From Selaginella tamariscina (taxonomy: Eukaryota > Streptophyta > Lycopodiopsida > Selaginellales > Selaginellaceae), in NCBI GenBank assembly GCA_003024785.1, contig PUQB01000024.1, forward strand, positions 977,088 through 1,041,087: a stretch of DNA of 64,000 bases, in the 5' to 3' direction. How positions within the stretch are numbered: the first letter of the stretch is position 1; each line of letters begins with the position of its first letter. Under the pieces are notes generated by a model. That model saw only the letters and a list, made by a program, of their open reading frames with translations. It ran no database searches and was not told the DNA's origin. The position numbers and the translations under genes are program-made. Below are positions 34,246-46,591 of the stretch, piece after piece.

Positions 34246-34612
34246 AAAATAAATATTTTAAAGAATATGCTGTTTTCAAACATATATTTTAAAGAATATT
34301 CTTTAATATTAAAAAATGCTAATTAAATAGTTAAAATTACTAATTATTATGAAATAGGACTATAGCCATGCCCATTTTAGTTACAACTTACATGCATGTC
34401 TATAATCCCATTTTTAATAACATTAGCAATTTTAAATATTTAATTAATATTTTTTAATATTAAAGAAATATTCTTTAAAATAATATATGTTTAAAAAAGA
34501 TTTAAAAATATATTTATTAAATAATTAATTAAAAATTAAAACTTAAATATTAATTAATATTTATTTTCTATTCCCATTTTTCTATATCATGCCCATTTTA
34601 GTATACATTATA
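34246..34612. mobile_element. Two adjacent MITE copies in opposite orientation
   Basis: 34246-34390 (TTAATATTAAAAAATGCTAA ... ATGCCCATTTTAGTTACAAC) matches the reverse complement of the left part of the MITE at 52411-52654. 34391-34612 (TATAATCCCATTTTTAATAA ... ATGCCCATTTTAGTATAC) matches it in the forward sense. They sit back to back. Confidence 0.6.
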
Positions 34613-35559
34613 GTCTTACTTCATTTATATATGTTTATTTACATAATTAATTTCTGAAATACTTTATAAAATCAGAATTTTTGTCATGCATTTCCAATCG
34701 AGAAATGTATCTTTATTAAAGTATAATCTTTTAATATATTCCTTAGACACATAAATAGACACACATTCTGTCTTTAAAGACATTATATATGTGTGTGTGT
34801 GACAAAGAATATTTCAATGATAGAGAATGTTTTAATTTCATGCAATATTAAGCAACTTTTAATAACAAACACAATATATATACAAACATAATATTATTAG
34901 GCTAAATTTTTATGATGAACATAAATTTTAAAATTTTTAACCATCTAAGTTAAAAATAGTTGACGTTGTAACAACGGTGTTAAGATACTAATTAACACCT
35001 CCGGTGGGTGTTTGAGTTGAATTAAGGTTTTCACTATGTTAAAACAATAACTTATGTTTATTTCAAAGTCAAAAAATACATAAATATATTATTATCTTAA
35101 ACATATATAACATTAGAATATAGGACATTAATTCTTTTATAATTAACATTTCTTAAGCTATTTAAGACTGAATATAAATTTTGAACCATCCAATATATTT
35201 AAATATTATATCATCTGAAATATGCTATTGTTTTATAATTAGTGTATTAACTATTTTTAAGTCATGACCTTATTCACTTATGACATATATTGCATCATTA
35301 ATAAAATATTTGTAAAGCTGAGATAATTAAACCATCTAATTATGACATTGACACCATAAGAATTTTATTTATACTTATAATAAAATATATTACATACGTT
35401 AGAATTAAGTTTTTCACAATCTTTAAGATAAATTAAATAAGCAGAGTTAAGAATATAACTATATTATATTTGATAAAATATAAAACCTATTTTTGTTAAA
35501 TAATGTTAGAATATAACATAATATAATGAAATAATATTTTTGTAGACTGTGTACGTGTT
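34613..35559. other. AT-rich spacer
   Basis: A short TG run at about 34790. No gene. Confidence 0.5.
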
Positions 35560-36005
35560 CTAAAATGCACCTAAACCATAAAACATGCTGATCTCATTGT
35601 CTGTGTTTATATGTGGCCATAGTTTTAACCATCCAATCTAAAGAAATGCCATTCGCAAATATCTTTAAATGCATGTTCTTTCTCCATGGATCTCATACAT
35701 ATATACAGTCAGATATAAAGAAGTGTCTTTATATTGTTTTGCGACTCAGAGAAGATTCTACATGCATTCACTAGAGTTAAAAACGAAATAATAACATGCT
35801 AAATCTTATGTTTAAAATTATAGATGGAGATAGTTTTGATCTTTCATTGGTGTGTAGTTCTTATTTGATTATATATGTTGCATGTTGTTGGCATGGGATC
35901 CAACTCAAGTGTCCAAAGACATAAACAAACACACACATATACATGTTAATGTGCATGTGTATGCACTTGGGAGAGAATTATAATAATTAAAATAAATTAA
36001 CATAT
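35560..36005 (+). pseudogene. Promoter-only fragment of the DUF7054-like plus-strand unit
   Basis: It resembles 46670-47095: CATCCAATCTAAAGA, the TATA region AGATATAAAGAAGTG (35711-35725), GTGTGTAGTTCTTATTTGA, GTTAATGTGCATGTGTATGCAC and GGGAGAGAATT occur in the same order. The exons are missing. It is diverged more than the other copies. Confidence 0.6.
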
Positions 36006-36220
36006 AGGTCTATTGATCTTGGGACAGTTTATTATTCTCATTCTTTATAACGATTTAATAAAGACAAGTGAAGGAAAGGAACTTGAGAGCGGGTCTACGA
36101 TGGTTTAATAAAGATAAATAAATGAAAGGAACTCAAGAGCCGGGTTCACCATTAGATACTGGCAAGGCTGTAGACCTAATAGATTTTATATAAGGTGGGA
36201 TTGCATTATATTAAGAGAAA

Positions 36221-36721
36221 ATTACATTTATACCCTTAAAATTTATCATATTTACATATATATCCTAGAAATTTTATATTTACATATATATCCCTCTAAA
36301 AGTTTTAAATTTACATATATACCTTTAAAAATTTTAATCGTAATATTTTAATTTTTAAAATAATAATATTAACTACAAATATATTTTTAATTCATAATAT
36401 ATTACAAATGAAATAATTGAAGTTTATTAAGTGTTAAATGTCAAAAAATTGTCATAGTAAAAAATGGAATATTTTTAAAAATAATTATATATATTGTAAT
36501 ATATATGTTTAATAGGTTGTATTTTGGACCTAAATATAATAAAATACAAATTAATTATAATTTATATTAATTTTCTTAAAATGTTTTTTAATTTTTAATT
36601 TTAATTTTTAATTTTAAAATTTATGAAGTTTTAAATTGAAGTTTCAGGGGTACATATGTAAATATAAAACTTCTAAAGGTATATATGTAAATATAATAAA
36701 TTTCAGTGTATAAATAATCAT
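36221..36721. mobile_element. Foldback/MITE element with about 90-bp terminal inverted repeats
   Basis: The left end (ATTTATACCC..., ATATTTACATATATATCC, twice) is the inverted complement of the right end (GGGGTACATATGTAAATATA, GGTATATATGTAAATATAA). The interior is AT-rich without a frame. No clear target-site duplication was read. Confidence 0.7.
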
Positions 36722-37019
36722 ATGAGTAAATTTAAGAGCCATGTGTCATTATAAAATATTATAAAATATAATTTTTAATATAAATAATGACACATGTCAT
36801 TAATTTATAGGTTAATAAAGGAAGATTCTCAAAGTTATAATCTACTATACTATAGAGTAATATACATGGTATGTAAAATTATTAAAAATACATCTTTAAA
36901 TTAACAATTTGACTAGTTAGATTTAAAGAATCCATTGACATGGTAATTCAAAAGATCAAAACATCCTTGCTAAAGCAAATTGTCTACTATTAACATAGTG
37001 GCAAATAGAATAGTCCTGT

Positions 37020-38591
37020 GAAAATTACAATATGTGAGAAGTCAAGAGCCCTAACCAATGTGGTGCTCAAGGGGATTCAGAACCTCCCTTTCAAAATGAT
37101 GCCCATACACAAATGTTCATGACATTACAAGTGTTGACAATATTTAGTGAGCTTGGAGCAATTACCAACATTTGTGAATGAGGCACATGCTAATGGTGAA
37201 TATGAAATTACATGATAAGAAAGTTTGTTAGAGTAATTGGTAGTTAACTATACAATGTGTGAAGCTTGGCAAGGCTAGGGATGAACCTAAGGAAGGACTC
37301 CATGTAAAACCTATGGCCTCCCATAAAATCTCCTTAACAATTGACAACTACTGATCTTCTTCAACCTTAACAAGGTACTAGTTCATCGTGAGAAATGAAG
37401 GTTGAATTGCAAGTGCAGTGACATGTGTTATGGTATCTTCATGGCTCCAACAAACAACCTATTTATGTGTGCAATAGGATAAACCATCTCTTGAAAACAC
37501 TTCTTCATGAAGAAATTCGTGTGGATATCTAAATGATATAATATGAAATAAATAATGTTATTTCTCCTTTAACTTAATTTTTTTTCACCATGGAAACTTT
37601 ATTATTAACTAGAACTATCACATTAACTTCGGAAATGTAGACTTTATAGAGATAAAAAAAAAGAAGAGGTATTTGTGAAGTTCAAAAGACTTCTCAAAAG
37701 ACACACCCAAAATGAAAATTTAACATGAAAATTTAGCAGTTGGTCCTTTTATATCACAACTTTTATTAAAAAGTTCCTAAACTCCAAAATTATTGACAAT
37801 CAATCACAAAGTCGACAAAATGACTAATAAGTTGCTATTACATATGAAAAAGACCTCATACAACAATACAATTTGATCGTTTAAAACCCCATTGACAAAT
37901 TGGATTCCATTTATAAATCATGGTCAATATTATTTAAACCATAGTTAAAACTCAAATTGGTGATTTGTATAAAGTTGAGTGACAAGTTAAAAAACACACT
38001 GCCAATGAACTATTGAGGTGATATAAAGAAATTAAAGCAACTTTGCAAAGATGATTTATTCAATTAGAAGAGTACATCATTAATATATGCGCACTACACA
38101 AGAAAAAATCCCTCTAGCCAAAGGGATTCAATCAATTCATGTTTGCTTAGGAATAAATATTTATTCAACAAATTAATTTAATTTAAATCTTAAATACATA
38201 TTATGAGTATATTCCAGCAGTTTGCATCAATTGTAAATGCATAGTTTTAATTTAAATATTACTAATTAAATAATTAATAAATATTACTAATTAAATAATT
38301 AATAAAATATTAAAATTCATTAAAAAATCTCAAATTAATGAATATGTAATTATAGGTACATCAAACCGTACATGCTTGCTTACACACTCATGAATGAAAC
38401 TACACACATGCAAAAGAAAGAGAAAAAAAGAAAAAAGCCTATACAGGTTGATTATATGTTGTACTAACCAAAAAAGGAAGAAAAAGAAAACAAAAATTAA
38501 TGTAAAACCTTAAAAATGATGCATTTAAAATATAGATTTTGCACTAAAAAATAGGCATTGATGCGTATAGTGCGTGCATCATTCCGTGTAT
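37020..38591 (-). repeat. 3' flank block of minus-strand DUF7054 copy 1 (partner 42180-44310)
   Basis: Collinear with 42180-44310, with indels. On the minus strand both copies contain a decayed frame (for example IHMNFFMKKCFEDMLHLIAH in the 42.5-kb copy). It is unidentified and was duplicated together with the gene. Confidence 0.75.
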
Positions 38592-39339
38592 AGTGCCAAC
38601 AAACAAGGGAACTCACAAAGCTCCACCAGTGCTTGAGGGAATGAGACATCTGCTGCTGCACATTCCCTTTTTTTGCACTTCCTCTGCCTTCTTCCTATAC
38701 AGCAAAAATTGCCTCGTCCCCAGACTCCCCACTGTCTCATTAACATTCAGAAATGCTTCCATAAACACAATGCTTAATTAGCATACGACATGATAGAGAG
38801 AGAGTTTATGTAGTACAGTGTATGTGCGTGTAAAAAATATAGATACCATCAAACTGTAGTGATTATGCTCGACTTTTCAACTTATTAATCAAAGATTATG
38901 GGGCAACACTTATACACTAATATATATATATGTGTGTGTGTGCGTGTGTGGGATGTCAAAAACTTATAAGATAAGTCATGTCTACGTACCTTTGAAGTCA
39001 CCATTGTCACAATATAGCTCGAAAAGCTTGGGATTAAGTAGGGGAAGCCTGCCTTCATGAGCATACACATGGAGAGCCATGTCAATTACACAACCCACAG
39101 TATCCGCCCCATCCACTAAGAAACGTAAAGGTCCTGGACTCCCCAGGACAGTCACAGTTACAAGCATGCATGAGATTCTTATTCTTATCCTTCACCTGTA
39201 AAATAATAAGGAAAAACATCTACGGCAACTTATATATATATTAGTGAGCACACACACACATGTATAATAGATATTTGCATACCTGGGTTTTGCTGAGAGG
39301 AGCGGCAAGAGGAGTTTTACCAAGTGGCCGCCTCCCGAA
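38592..39339 (-). pseudogene. DUF7054-like gene, broken copy 1 (minus)
   Basis: A near copy of the intact gene at 44311-45189. Exon 3 lies at about 38592-38774, exon 2 at about 38991-39200, and only the last 57 bases of exon 1 remain (39283-39339). Damage visible: exon 1 is cut at about 39340, where unrelated upstream DNA of the plus-strand unit is joined. A 4-base CATG duplication in exon 2 (near 39164) shifts the frame ahead of the core domain. The exon-3 acceptor TTAG has become TTAA. The stop codon TAG at the end has become TAT. The core reads LGSPGPLRFLVDG...YAHEGRLPLLNPKL in one frame. Clearly non-functional. Confidence 0.85.
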
Positions 39340-40604
39340 GTGCTTTAAAACAACATGCATTTTTAAAACATTTTAAACCTCTAAAATGTAATTGGTCATA
39401 GCTGATATTGTGGTCTTTGTGATGTTTCTTTGCATGTGTTTATGCGTTGGAATAGTTTGGGCCATCAGATCTAAAGATACGTGGATGATTTATAATGCAT
39501 GATTTCTCTCGGTCGGATCTGATACGTATGTACAATCGTATATAAAGGGTGTGTAAGTGTGTTTATATTTGTTTTGAGTGCATGAGCGGGTGCTTAGGAG
39601 AAAAGTGTAGGTTGATACTAAGTTTAAGAAGGAAATAGTAATATAGTTGAATCGTATTCATGTTTATGGATTAATTAGTTTTGACCATAGGGTTCTCATG
39701 TGCATGTGGTTCTTATTTGAGTTTATTATATGTGCTGCATGTCATGTATACAATAGCATAAATAACATATATACGTGCGTGAGGGTGTGAGAGTATGTCT
39801 ATTTATTCAAGTGCATGTTAATGTGTAAGTGTATGCACCTTTGAGAGAATTGTAGGTTATTATATTACGTACTTGTACATATAATTAGTTTTTAGGTAAT
39901 TCCCTTAAATTTTAAGCTTAATTGCTTTATAGGCTTTTATACGACTTTGGAGCACCGTGACATTATTTCTCAATCTTCTAAGGGTCCATAAAAGACAAGG
40001 CTAGAATGCCTATCATTAATACAGTGCAAATGTATATAGTCCTCTTCAAATTTTCAATAGGACATAGAGATTCCTTGGTAGAAGTCCTCTTGATGTTTAT
40101 CTAAGTAAAAATCAGGTAAATTAGTTTTGTATTTTTATATATATAGAATCACAATACATGTATGTTTTGGATACATAACTTACAAAATAATATATTTTTA
40201 TATATGTATTATATAAAACTGGGTGTTTTGTTTTTTAGGGAAAGGTTGGAAGTACCAACCTAATGTTAGTGACAATAACTGTGTTTGGAAATCCATGGCC
40301 TATACATTTCTTAGTGCACCAATTAGATTCAATAGGACATGTCATCGACAAAACCCTAAGGATATATGCTCAGCAAGGAAGGCTTCCCCCTCTAAATCCC
40401 AAACAGGTTGAGCTTTGTTGCAATAACGGGGAATTTGAAGGTATGTGTACTAGCACCAATATACAAATGTTATATGTTAATTGCATTTCTATATGAAAGC
40501 AGCTTTAAACACCAATGAAATAGTGGGGAGCCTAGGGACAAGACGATTTGTGATGTATAAGAAGGCAGAAGAACTCCAACAATCTACTCCATTCCTAAAT
40601 TGAT
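39340..40604 (+). pseudogene. DUF7054-like remnant 1 (plus)
   Basis: Upstream region 39340-39950, with a conserved TATA motif. Exon-1 remnant about 39955-40115, ending CTTGGTAGAAGTCC...AATCAG before GTAAAT; it corresponds to LGKTPLGAPLSKTQ of the intact gene but has lost its ATG and has stops. Intron 40116-40238. Exon 2 40239-40440 is exactly 202 nt, as in the intact gene, and reads LVTITVFGNPWPIHFLVHQL and YAQQGRLPPLNPKQV. The second intron is shrunken, with its acceptor AG gone. One T is missing at about 40486, which shifts the exon-3 frame (ALNTNEIVGSLGTRRFVMYK is still readable). Confidence 0.85.
39539..39547 (+). promoter_or_regulatory. Conserved TATA motif of the plus-strand unit
   Basis: TATATAAAG followed by GGTGTGTAAGTGTG. 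The same motif is at 46791-46799, in weaker form at 35712, and altered or lost near 51605 and 57065. Conservation among copies marks it as the former core promoter. Confidence 0.5.
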
Positions 40605-42179
40605 TAACTTCTCAATGCCACTTTTTAAGATGGATAGACATTAAGAAAATAATAAAAATTAATGACAATGACAATGACATTCTCATTGTATTTTTCTATT
40701 TTTCTTTTTCCTAATTTGAGATTTTATATAAATTTTGACATTTTGTTTATTATTTAATTAGTATTAATTCAATTAAATAATATATAATTAAATTATTTTA
40801 ATTATATAAAAATATATTAATTAATGTAAATTACCAGAATATGTTCGACTTAGTCTTATTGGTATTTATTAAACATTATTTAATATTTATTAATAAATAC
40901 GAAAATGTAAACAAATTGTCAATTTAATGAATATGTAAACATGTCGGCCTGGTTTAACCTTTGTATTTAAATATAATAACTATGCTTAATTTTTATTACA
41001 AGAGATATGTTTTAAATTAGATTGTCCTTGTTGTGAATTAAATCATTGAGTCTCATATGAAACGTAAGATCATGGTTGCAATATTCTGTAGATTACTTGA
41101 ATTTATAATTAAAAAGTAAAACCATGAACTTGTGTGTGCCTTAAAACATTGAGCCTCAAATGAAATTGAAAACCTTAAATCTACTGTTAAAATTAAAATC
41201 ATGAATTTGTGTGTGTCGATGCCTTCAAAATGATTCAAGTGAACATTTGAAAAGCTAATTAAATAGACACTTGCATATAGTTTATGCTTTAAATTTATAT
41301 TGACAATGTTATTGTTAATGCTCAATTTTAAGTCATTGTCAAGAAATAAAAATTGAAAACATTTTTATAATAATTTTGTTTGAAAGTTAAATGCATAGAC
41401 TTAAAAATATATAAATATACATTATATATCCTTATTATATTAAATTAAATAATTAGTTACATAATATCATTAAACTCAAAAAACAACAAAAAATTTTTTA
41501 CATTATTTTAAACAGAATTTATAACGAACCAATGAAAAATATCAAAATTGTAAGTGATCGTTACTAACTTGAGATATAACATGATATTTTAGTAAAGACA
41601 TAACATATGTTGGTTAATAATGTGTATAATATAAACACTACAACATAAATATATTCTAATAATAATATTTAAAATATGTAGCACTATATTTTTGTTTATA
41701 AATGAGCCTTAATTTTAGGTATGAAGAAGCTCATTTGTCATGCTTGTGCTCATATTTTACCTTTAACCAAAACATAAACATATAATGTAAACAAATCCTA
41801 TCTCCTTGTAACTGTACAAGTGAATATTGCCTTGTTGAACTTTTTATAAATAATTTTATTTTTTCGGTGATATTAATTTGTATTACCTTCATTATTGGAT
41901 TTTGAAATATTCGTAGATGATTATTGATATGACAAAATATATATGATATCAAATGAAGAACAGACGGATATATCATTAACTTATCTATATAAAATTATGC
42001 ATATATAACAAAATGTATTTGAAATAAACAACTTTTATCATTAGGTCAATTTATATAATGTTCTTATAAATAAATGTTGTGCATGTTCACAAACAAATTA
42101 AACATTTAGTAATCATGTGCATGTGTGTGTGTATAGACTAAAATTGAAATTGCCATTCATTATTATAGTGAGAATAACC
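40605..42179. other. 3' flank and AT-rich spacer
   Basis: 40605-41200 is shared with 47815-48370. The rest is AT-rich without a supportable gene. Confidence 0.6.
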
Positions 42180-44310
42180 AATCAAGAAAGTTTGCTATAG
42201 TAACCAGTAACTAACTATACAATTGTGGAGCTTGGCAAGGCTAGGGATGAACCTAAGGAAGGTGGCCTCCCAGATAACCTCCCCAACAACTAATAACTAC
42301 TCATCTTCTTTAACCTTAACCTTAACGAGGTACTAATTCATCGTGAGAAATGCGGGTTGAATTGCAAGTGCACTGATATGTGTCATGGGATCTTCAGGAT
42401 GTCCTTCAACAAACAACCCATTTATGTGTGCAATAAGATGGAGCATATCTTCAAAACACTTCTTCATGAAGAAATTCATGTGGATATCTAAATGACATAA
42501 TGTGAAATAAATAATTTTAACAATTAAATAATGTTAACCCTCATTTAACTCCATTTTTTTCCCACCATGAAAGCTTTATTGTTGATAAGAACTATTGCAT
42601 CAACTTGAGAAATGTAAACTCTATAGAAACAAAAAAAGAGGTGTTTATTAAGTTTAAAAGATTTCTTAAAAAAGACACCCAAAATGAAATTTTGACATAA
42701 GAATTAGTAGCTGGTCCCTTTATATCAGCTTTTATTAAGAAAATTCCAAACTCCAATATTATTAAAGTGCATCTTGTTATATATAACCCAATCAATCACA
42801 AAGTCGACAGAGTGATTGATAAGTTGCTATTTCATATTAAGGATGACCCATATAACAATACAATATGATCATTTAAAATCCGATTCACAAATTGCGATCA
42901 ATGTTGTAACCACATCTAGAACTCAAAGTATATAGTTCCATAACAAGTTCAAAAAACACAAAAGGCTAATGAACTACTCATATGTTAAAGCAATTTCATG
43001 AAAATGATTTATTCAATCAGAAAAGGACATTATTAATGCATACACTACACATCTGTTAATGAAAAAATCCATTCAACCAAAAGGATTCGATCAATACATA
43101 GTCGTTTAGGAATAAATATTTATTCAACAGATTAATTTAATTCAAGTCTTAAATATATATACTGTGAGTATATTTTGGTAGTTTGCATCATTTGTAAATG
43201 CATATTTCTAATTTAAATACTACCAATTAAATAATTAATAAAATGTTAAAATTCATAAAAAAAGTCTCAAATTAATGAATAGGAACATTGAACCGTGCAT
43301 ACTTGCTCACACACTCATACACACATGCAAAAGAAAGAGAAGAATAAAAAAGCCTGTAGAGGCTGATCATATGTTGTGCTAACCAATAAAGGAAGAAAAA
43401 AAAATCACAAAAAAAATATATATATGTATTACGACCAACATTAATATATGACAATTACACAGCATATCAGTGAAGTCATAGGCAGACACAAATTCTGCTT
43501 TTTAACATTTATTTTAGCATTTTATGCCTAATGAGATTCAAGTAATATATAAAGATTTAAGACTTTCATTTGGGAATATTCTCGAGTATATATTCCTTGT
43601 ATACTCTTTTACAAAATAAACATAATACATAACAAATTGTTTCTTATAGTATATTTTCTAGATATTAGGAATGAAAACTTGTTTAGATATATAAAGTAAA
43701 TCATATTAGTTTATAAGTTAATTATAATTATTAAAAGACTTGTGAAGAATACACACATACTTGTAAATTATCCGTAATATAAATAATATTTCTATGTAAC
43801 TTCTGTAATAATATGTACATTTTATAATATTAAAAAATATTTTATGTTTAAATAAAGTATCTATTATCGACTCAACACGTGTGTACTATTTAGCTGTACA
43901 CGTGTACTTAATAGGTGTGCTTATTATTTAAATTTTTAATATAAATATGTGTATATTTATGTACAAATATACTTCATCTACACATGCTGTATAAAAGTTT
44001 ATGTACGTGTGTGCGCTTGTGATATTATACATATACACAGTCAGACTATCGAACTCTCTCGTAAAAAACTATACTTAAACAAAGTATCCTTCATCGAATT
44101 ATTCATGGCCGTTCGATAACAAGGGCTGTTGTCTTAACACAAACATAGAAAAAATATAAACAAGTGTATGCCTATGCGTACGTGCGGGCCAGTGCCTATT
44201 TTAAGGTGTAAAATTTACATTTTAAATGCATAATTTAATGTAAAACCCTGCATTTTTAAATGTAGATTTTACACCAAAAAATAAGCACTGATGCCTACAT
44301 CTTTCCGTGT
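42180..44310 (-). repeat. 3' flank block of the intact DUF7054-like gene (partner 37020-38591)
   Basis: Collinear with 37020-38591 but about 0.6 kb longer. The extra part around 43440-44230 includes the dispersed repeat at 43590-43770. Confidence 0.75.
43590..43770 (-). repeat. Dispersed repeat, partner of 5328-5497
   Basis: Reverse complement of 5328-5497 with small indels. It lies in the part of the duplicated block that copy 1 lacks, so it probably inserted after the duplication or was lost from the other copy. Confidence 0.7.
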
Positions 44311-45189
44311 CTAGTGCCAACAGGCAAAGGAATTCACAAAGCTCCACCAGTGCTTGAGGGAATGAGACATCTGCTGCTGCACATTCCCTTTCTGCTGCAC
44401 TTCCTCCGCCTTCTTCCTATACAGCAAAAACTGCCTCGTCCCCAGACTCCCCATTGTCTCATTAACATTCAGAGCTGCTTCCATAAACACAATGCCTAAT
44501 TAGCATACGACATGAGAGAGAGACAGAGTTTATGTAGTACAGTGTATGTGCGTGTACAAAATATAGATACCATCAAACTGTAGTGATTATGCTCAACTTT
44601 TTCAACATATTAATAAAAGATTATGGGGCAACACACTTATACACTAATATATATAGAGGATGTCAAAAACTCTACATATCCTATAAGATAAGCCATGTCT
44701 ACTTACCTTTGAAGTCACCATTGTCACAGTATAGCTCGACAAGCTTGGGATTAAGTAGGGGAAGCCTGCCTTCATGAGCATACACACGGAGAGCCATGTC
44801 GATTACACGACCCACGGTATCCACCCGATCCACTAAGAAACGTAAAGGTCCTGGACTCCCCAGGATAGTCACAGTTACAAGCATGAGATTCCTATTCTTA
44901 GCCTTCACCTGTAAAAGAAAAAAAGAAGGAAATGTGATATGAAACATCTACGGCAACTTATATATTAGTGAGCACACACACACACACACATGTATAACAG
45001 ATATTTGCATACCTGGGTTTTGCTGAGAGGAGCGCCAAGAGGAGTTTTACCAAGTGGCCGCCTCCCAGAGTGATCGTTGAAGCTTTTATTGGGAACCTTT
45101 CTGTCCCCCATCTTCTTACCGAAACCGGGAATGAATGACTTGAGGGAGATTCTACCCTTTGGAGAAAAAGAGGAGTCGAGTGGTGCCAT
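44311..45189 (-). CDS. DUF7054-like protein (At4g22758 type), intact three-exon gene
   Basis: Predicted 187-residue protein of unknown function. Exon 1 is 45189-45013 (59 codons, MAPLDSSFSPKGRISLKSF...), exon 2 is 44908-44707 (202 nt) and exon 3 is 44495-44311. Introns 45012-44909 (104 bp) and 44706-44496 (211 bp) have GT-AG ends and the frame closes perfectly (564 nt). ATG 45189 is preceded by an in-frame TAA six bases upstream, which fixes the start. Residues 66-150 form the family domain: LMLVTVTILGSPGPLRF, DTVGRVIDMALRVYAHEGR, LPLLNPKLVELY and, after intron 2, LNVNETMGSLGTRQFLLYRK. The same order (LVNVTVQ...GPV, TVGDLI...EGRRP, LGSRNF) is what I know from At4g22758-like plant proteins. 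The basic, Ser-rich N-terminus has no signal peptide or membrane segment. The leader is CT-rich and no clear TATA is seen. Confidence 0.78.
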
Positions 45190-46591
45190 CTTTTAAACCC
45201 GAGAACGAGAGAATGAGAGTAATAATGTACAGCGGATGGATTCTTGGAATACAGTAATAACTGTAAAATATGCTCAGCCCATTCAAAAAAAGCTTCCTGC
45301 ACGTGCTTCCACTACACTTAGCACACACAGAAGACTCTCATCTAAATCCTCGCTTCAAGCACGGTTGGATAAGTGCCTAGGATGCACGCGTGGATTCCTA
45401 CGTAATAAAACCCCAGAATAAAACAATCAATCAGATGTGAATTAGATCCATTAAAAATAGTATGCACAATCACAACATGCATTGTATATATAACATTAAC
45501 ATTTGGTTTGTATTTGAATACTTTGATGGGTCGGTGTGTGTGTTGGTAAGATCAGCTTATCTACCTAAAACAATATGTACTAACCTGGGAGGCCGGTTTG
45601 AAAGAATTGGATGCCAACTAGGTAGTATGGCAATTGCTGGCTCCAGAATAGCCTGCTTGCTGGATTGAATCACTCTGCATAAATGACTTAACCATCTAAA
45701 GCTAGGCGCCCCAACACCCACAAATCCTGTGATAGAGTATAAAATAATTAGACATACATTCTGTGTGTAAAAGGGAAAACAACCACAAATCTCACACATA
45801 TGTAGAAGATCCACTTTAAATTATAGTAAATCTTAAATTTATCATACAATGCCATAGCCTTGGATTTGAAAAGGGAATTATGAATATAGAATTATAGACT
45901 TTCAAATTATGTTTGAATTAATAATTAGTCACAAAATAATATAATCTATTTAACACCATAAAATTTAACAACTTAAAGGATTCGTTCTACCACTCACATT
46001 GGACTAAGCACACTCAAATCCCAAACCTAATGCATGTTGCTTATCCCCATAGCCTTCTTATATACCTAAGAAATGCGCGAACTCGTGGTAACCATTGGAT
46101 CTAATATGCACATTAATTTTTACTTTTATAAATGATTATATATACTGCATGCGTTTTATTCATTGGACCTTTATCTATATGTATCTTAGGGGACATCTCA
46201 ATGTGCATGCCTAATAACGTGGAGTTATTCAATTTAGCTTTATTTGTATTGAACAAATATTCACTAAGCTTATATACACAGTCATAGTTTTATTACTGAC
46301 TAATGGATGGACTTGGGTTTTCTTTTATACATTTAGGTCTTCTTAACATTAACATTGTATTTTAATTGGCATGTATCTCAAATTTGAAATCCTTGTGCCA
46401 GTTGTGTTTAACATCTTTGAGATAAGAACTCTACTTTAAATCACAAATCATTTTTGAAGTAGACTAACAATATAAGTATATTATATTTAAGAGTATTTCC
46501 TCAAGATATACAATTTTGTTAAATGAAAATATTTTAAGAATATGTTAGTGATAGTTTAAAATAATATAATTAATTATTATTTTTAAGAGCT
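45190..46591. other. Intergenic region between divergent gene and remnant
   Basis: This 1.4-kb stretch is missing from the first duplicated pair (junction at 39340). 46050-46591 resembles 50650-51310 and 56300-56880, the distal upstream part of the plus-strand unit. Confidence 0.6.
45585..45726 (-). other. Candidate exon upstream of the intact gene
   Basis: A minus-strand segment open in one frame (GVGAPSFRWLSHLCRVIQSS, then AILEPAIAILPSWHP) has a plausible acceptor (CTATCACAG/G) before 45726 and a donor (CCCAG/GTTAGT) after 45585. It is less AT-rich than its surroundings. It could be a 5' non-coding exon of the gene at 45189 or an exon of an unrelated gene. No family is recognised. Confidence 0.35.

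Noticed and set aside
38593-38781. Plus-strand frame, also seen at 44314-44499
   Set aside because: It is the antisense of DUF7054-like exon 3; conservation is explained by the exon.
39955-40113. Functional first exon for plus-strand DUF7054-like remnants
   Set aside because: The start codon is replaced (TTGGAGCACC in place of ATGGCACC) and stops follow in every copy, although the donor site is kept.
45462-45668. Plus-strand 68-codon frame
   Set aside because: It overlaps the better-supported minus-strand exon candidate and lacks splice or family support.
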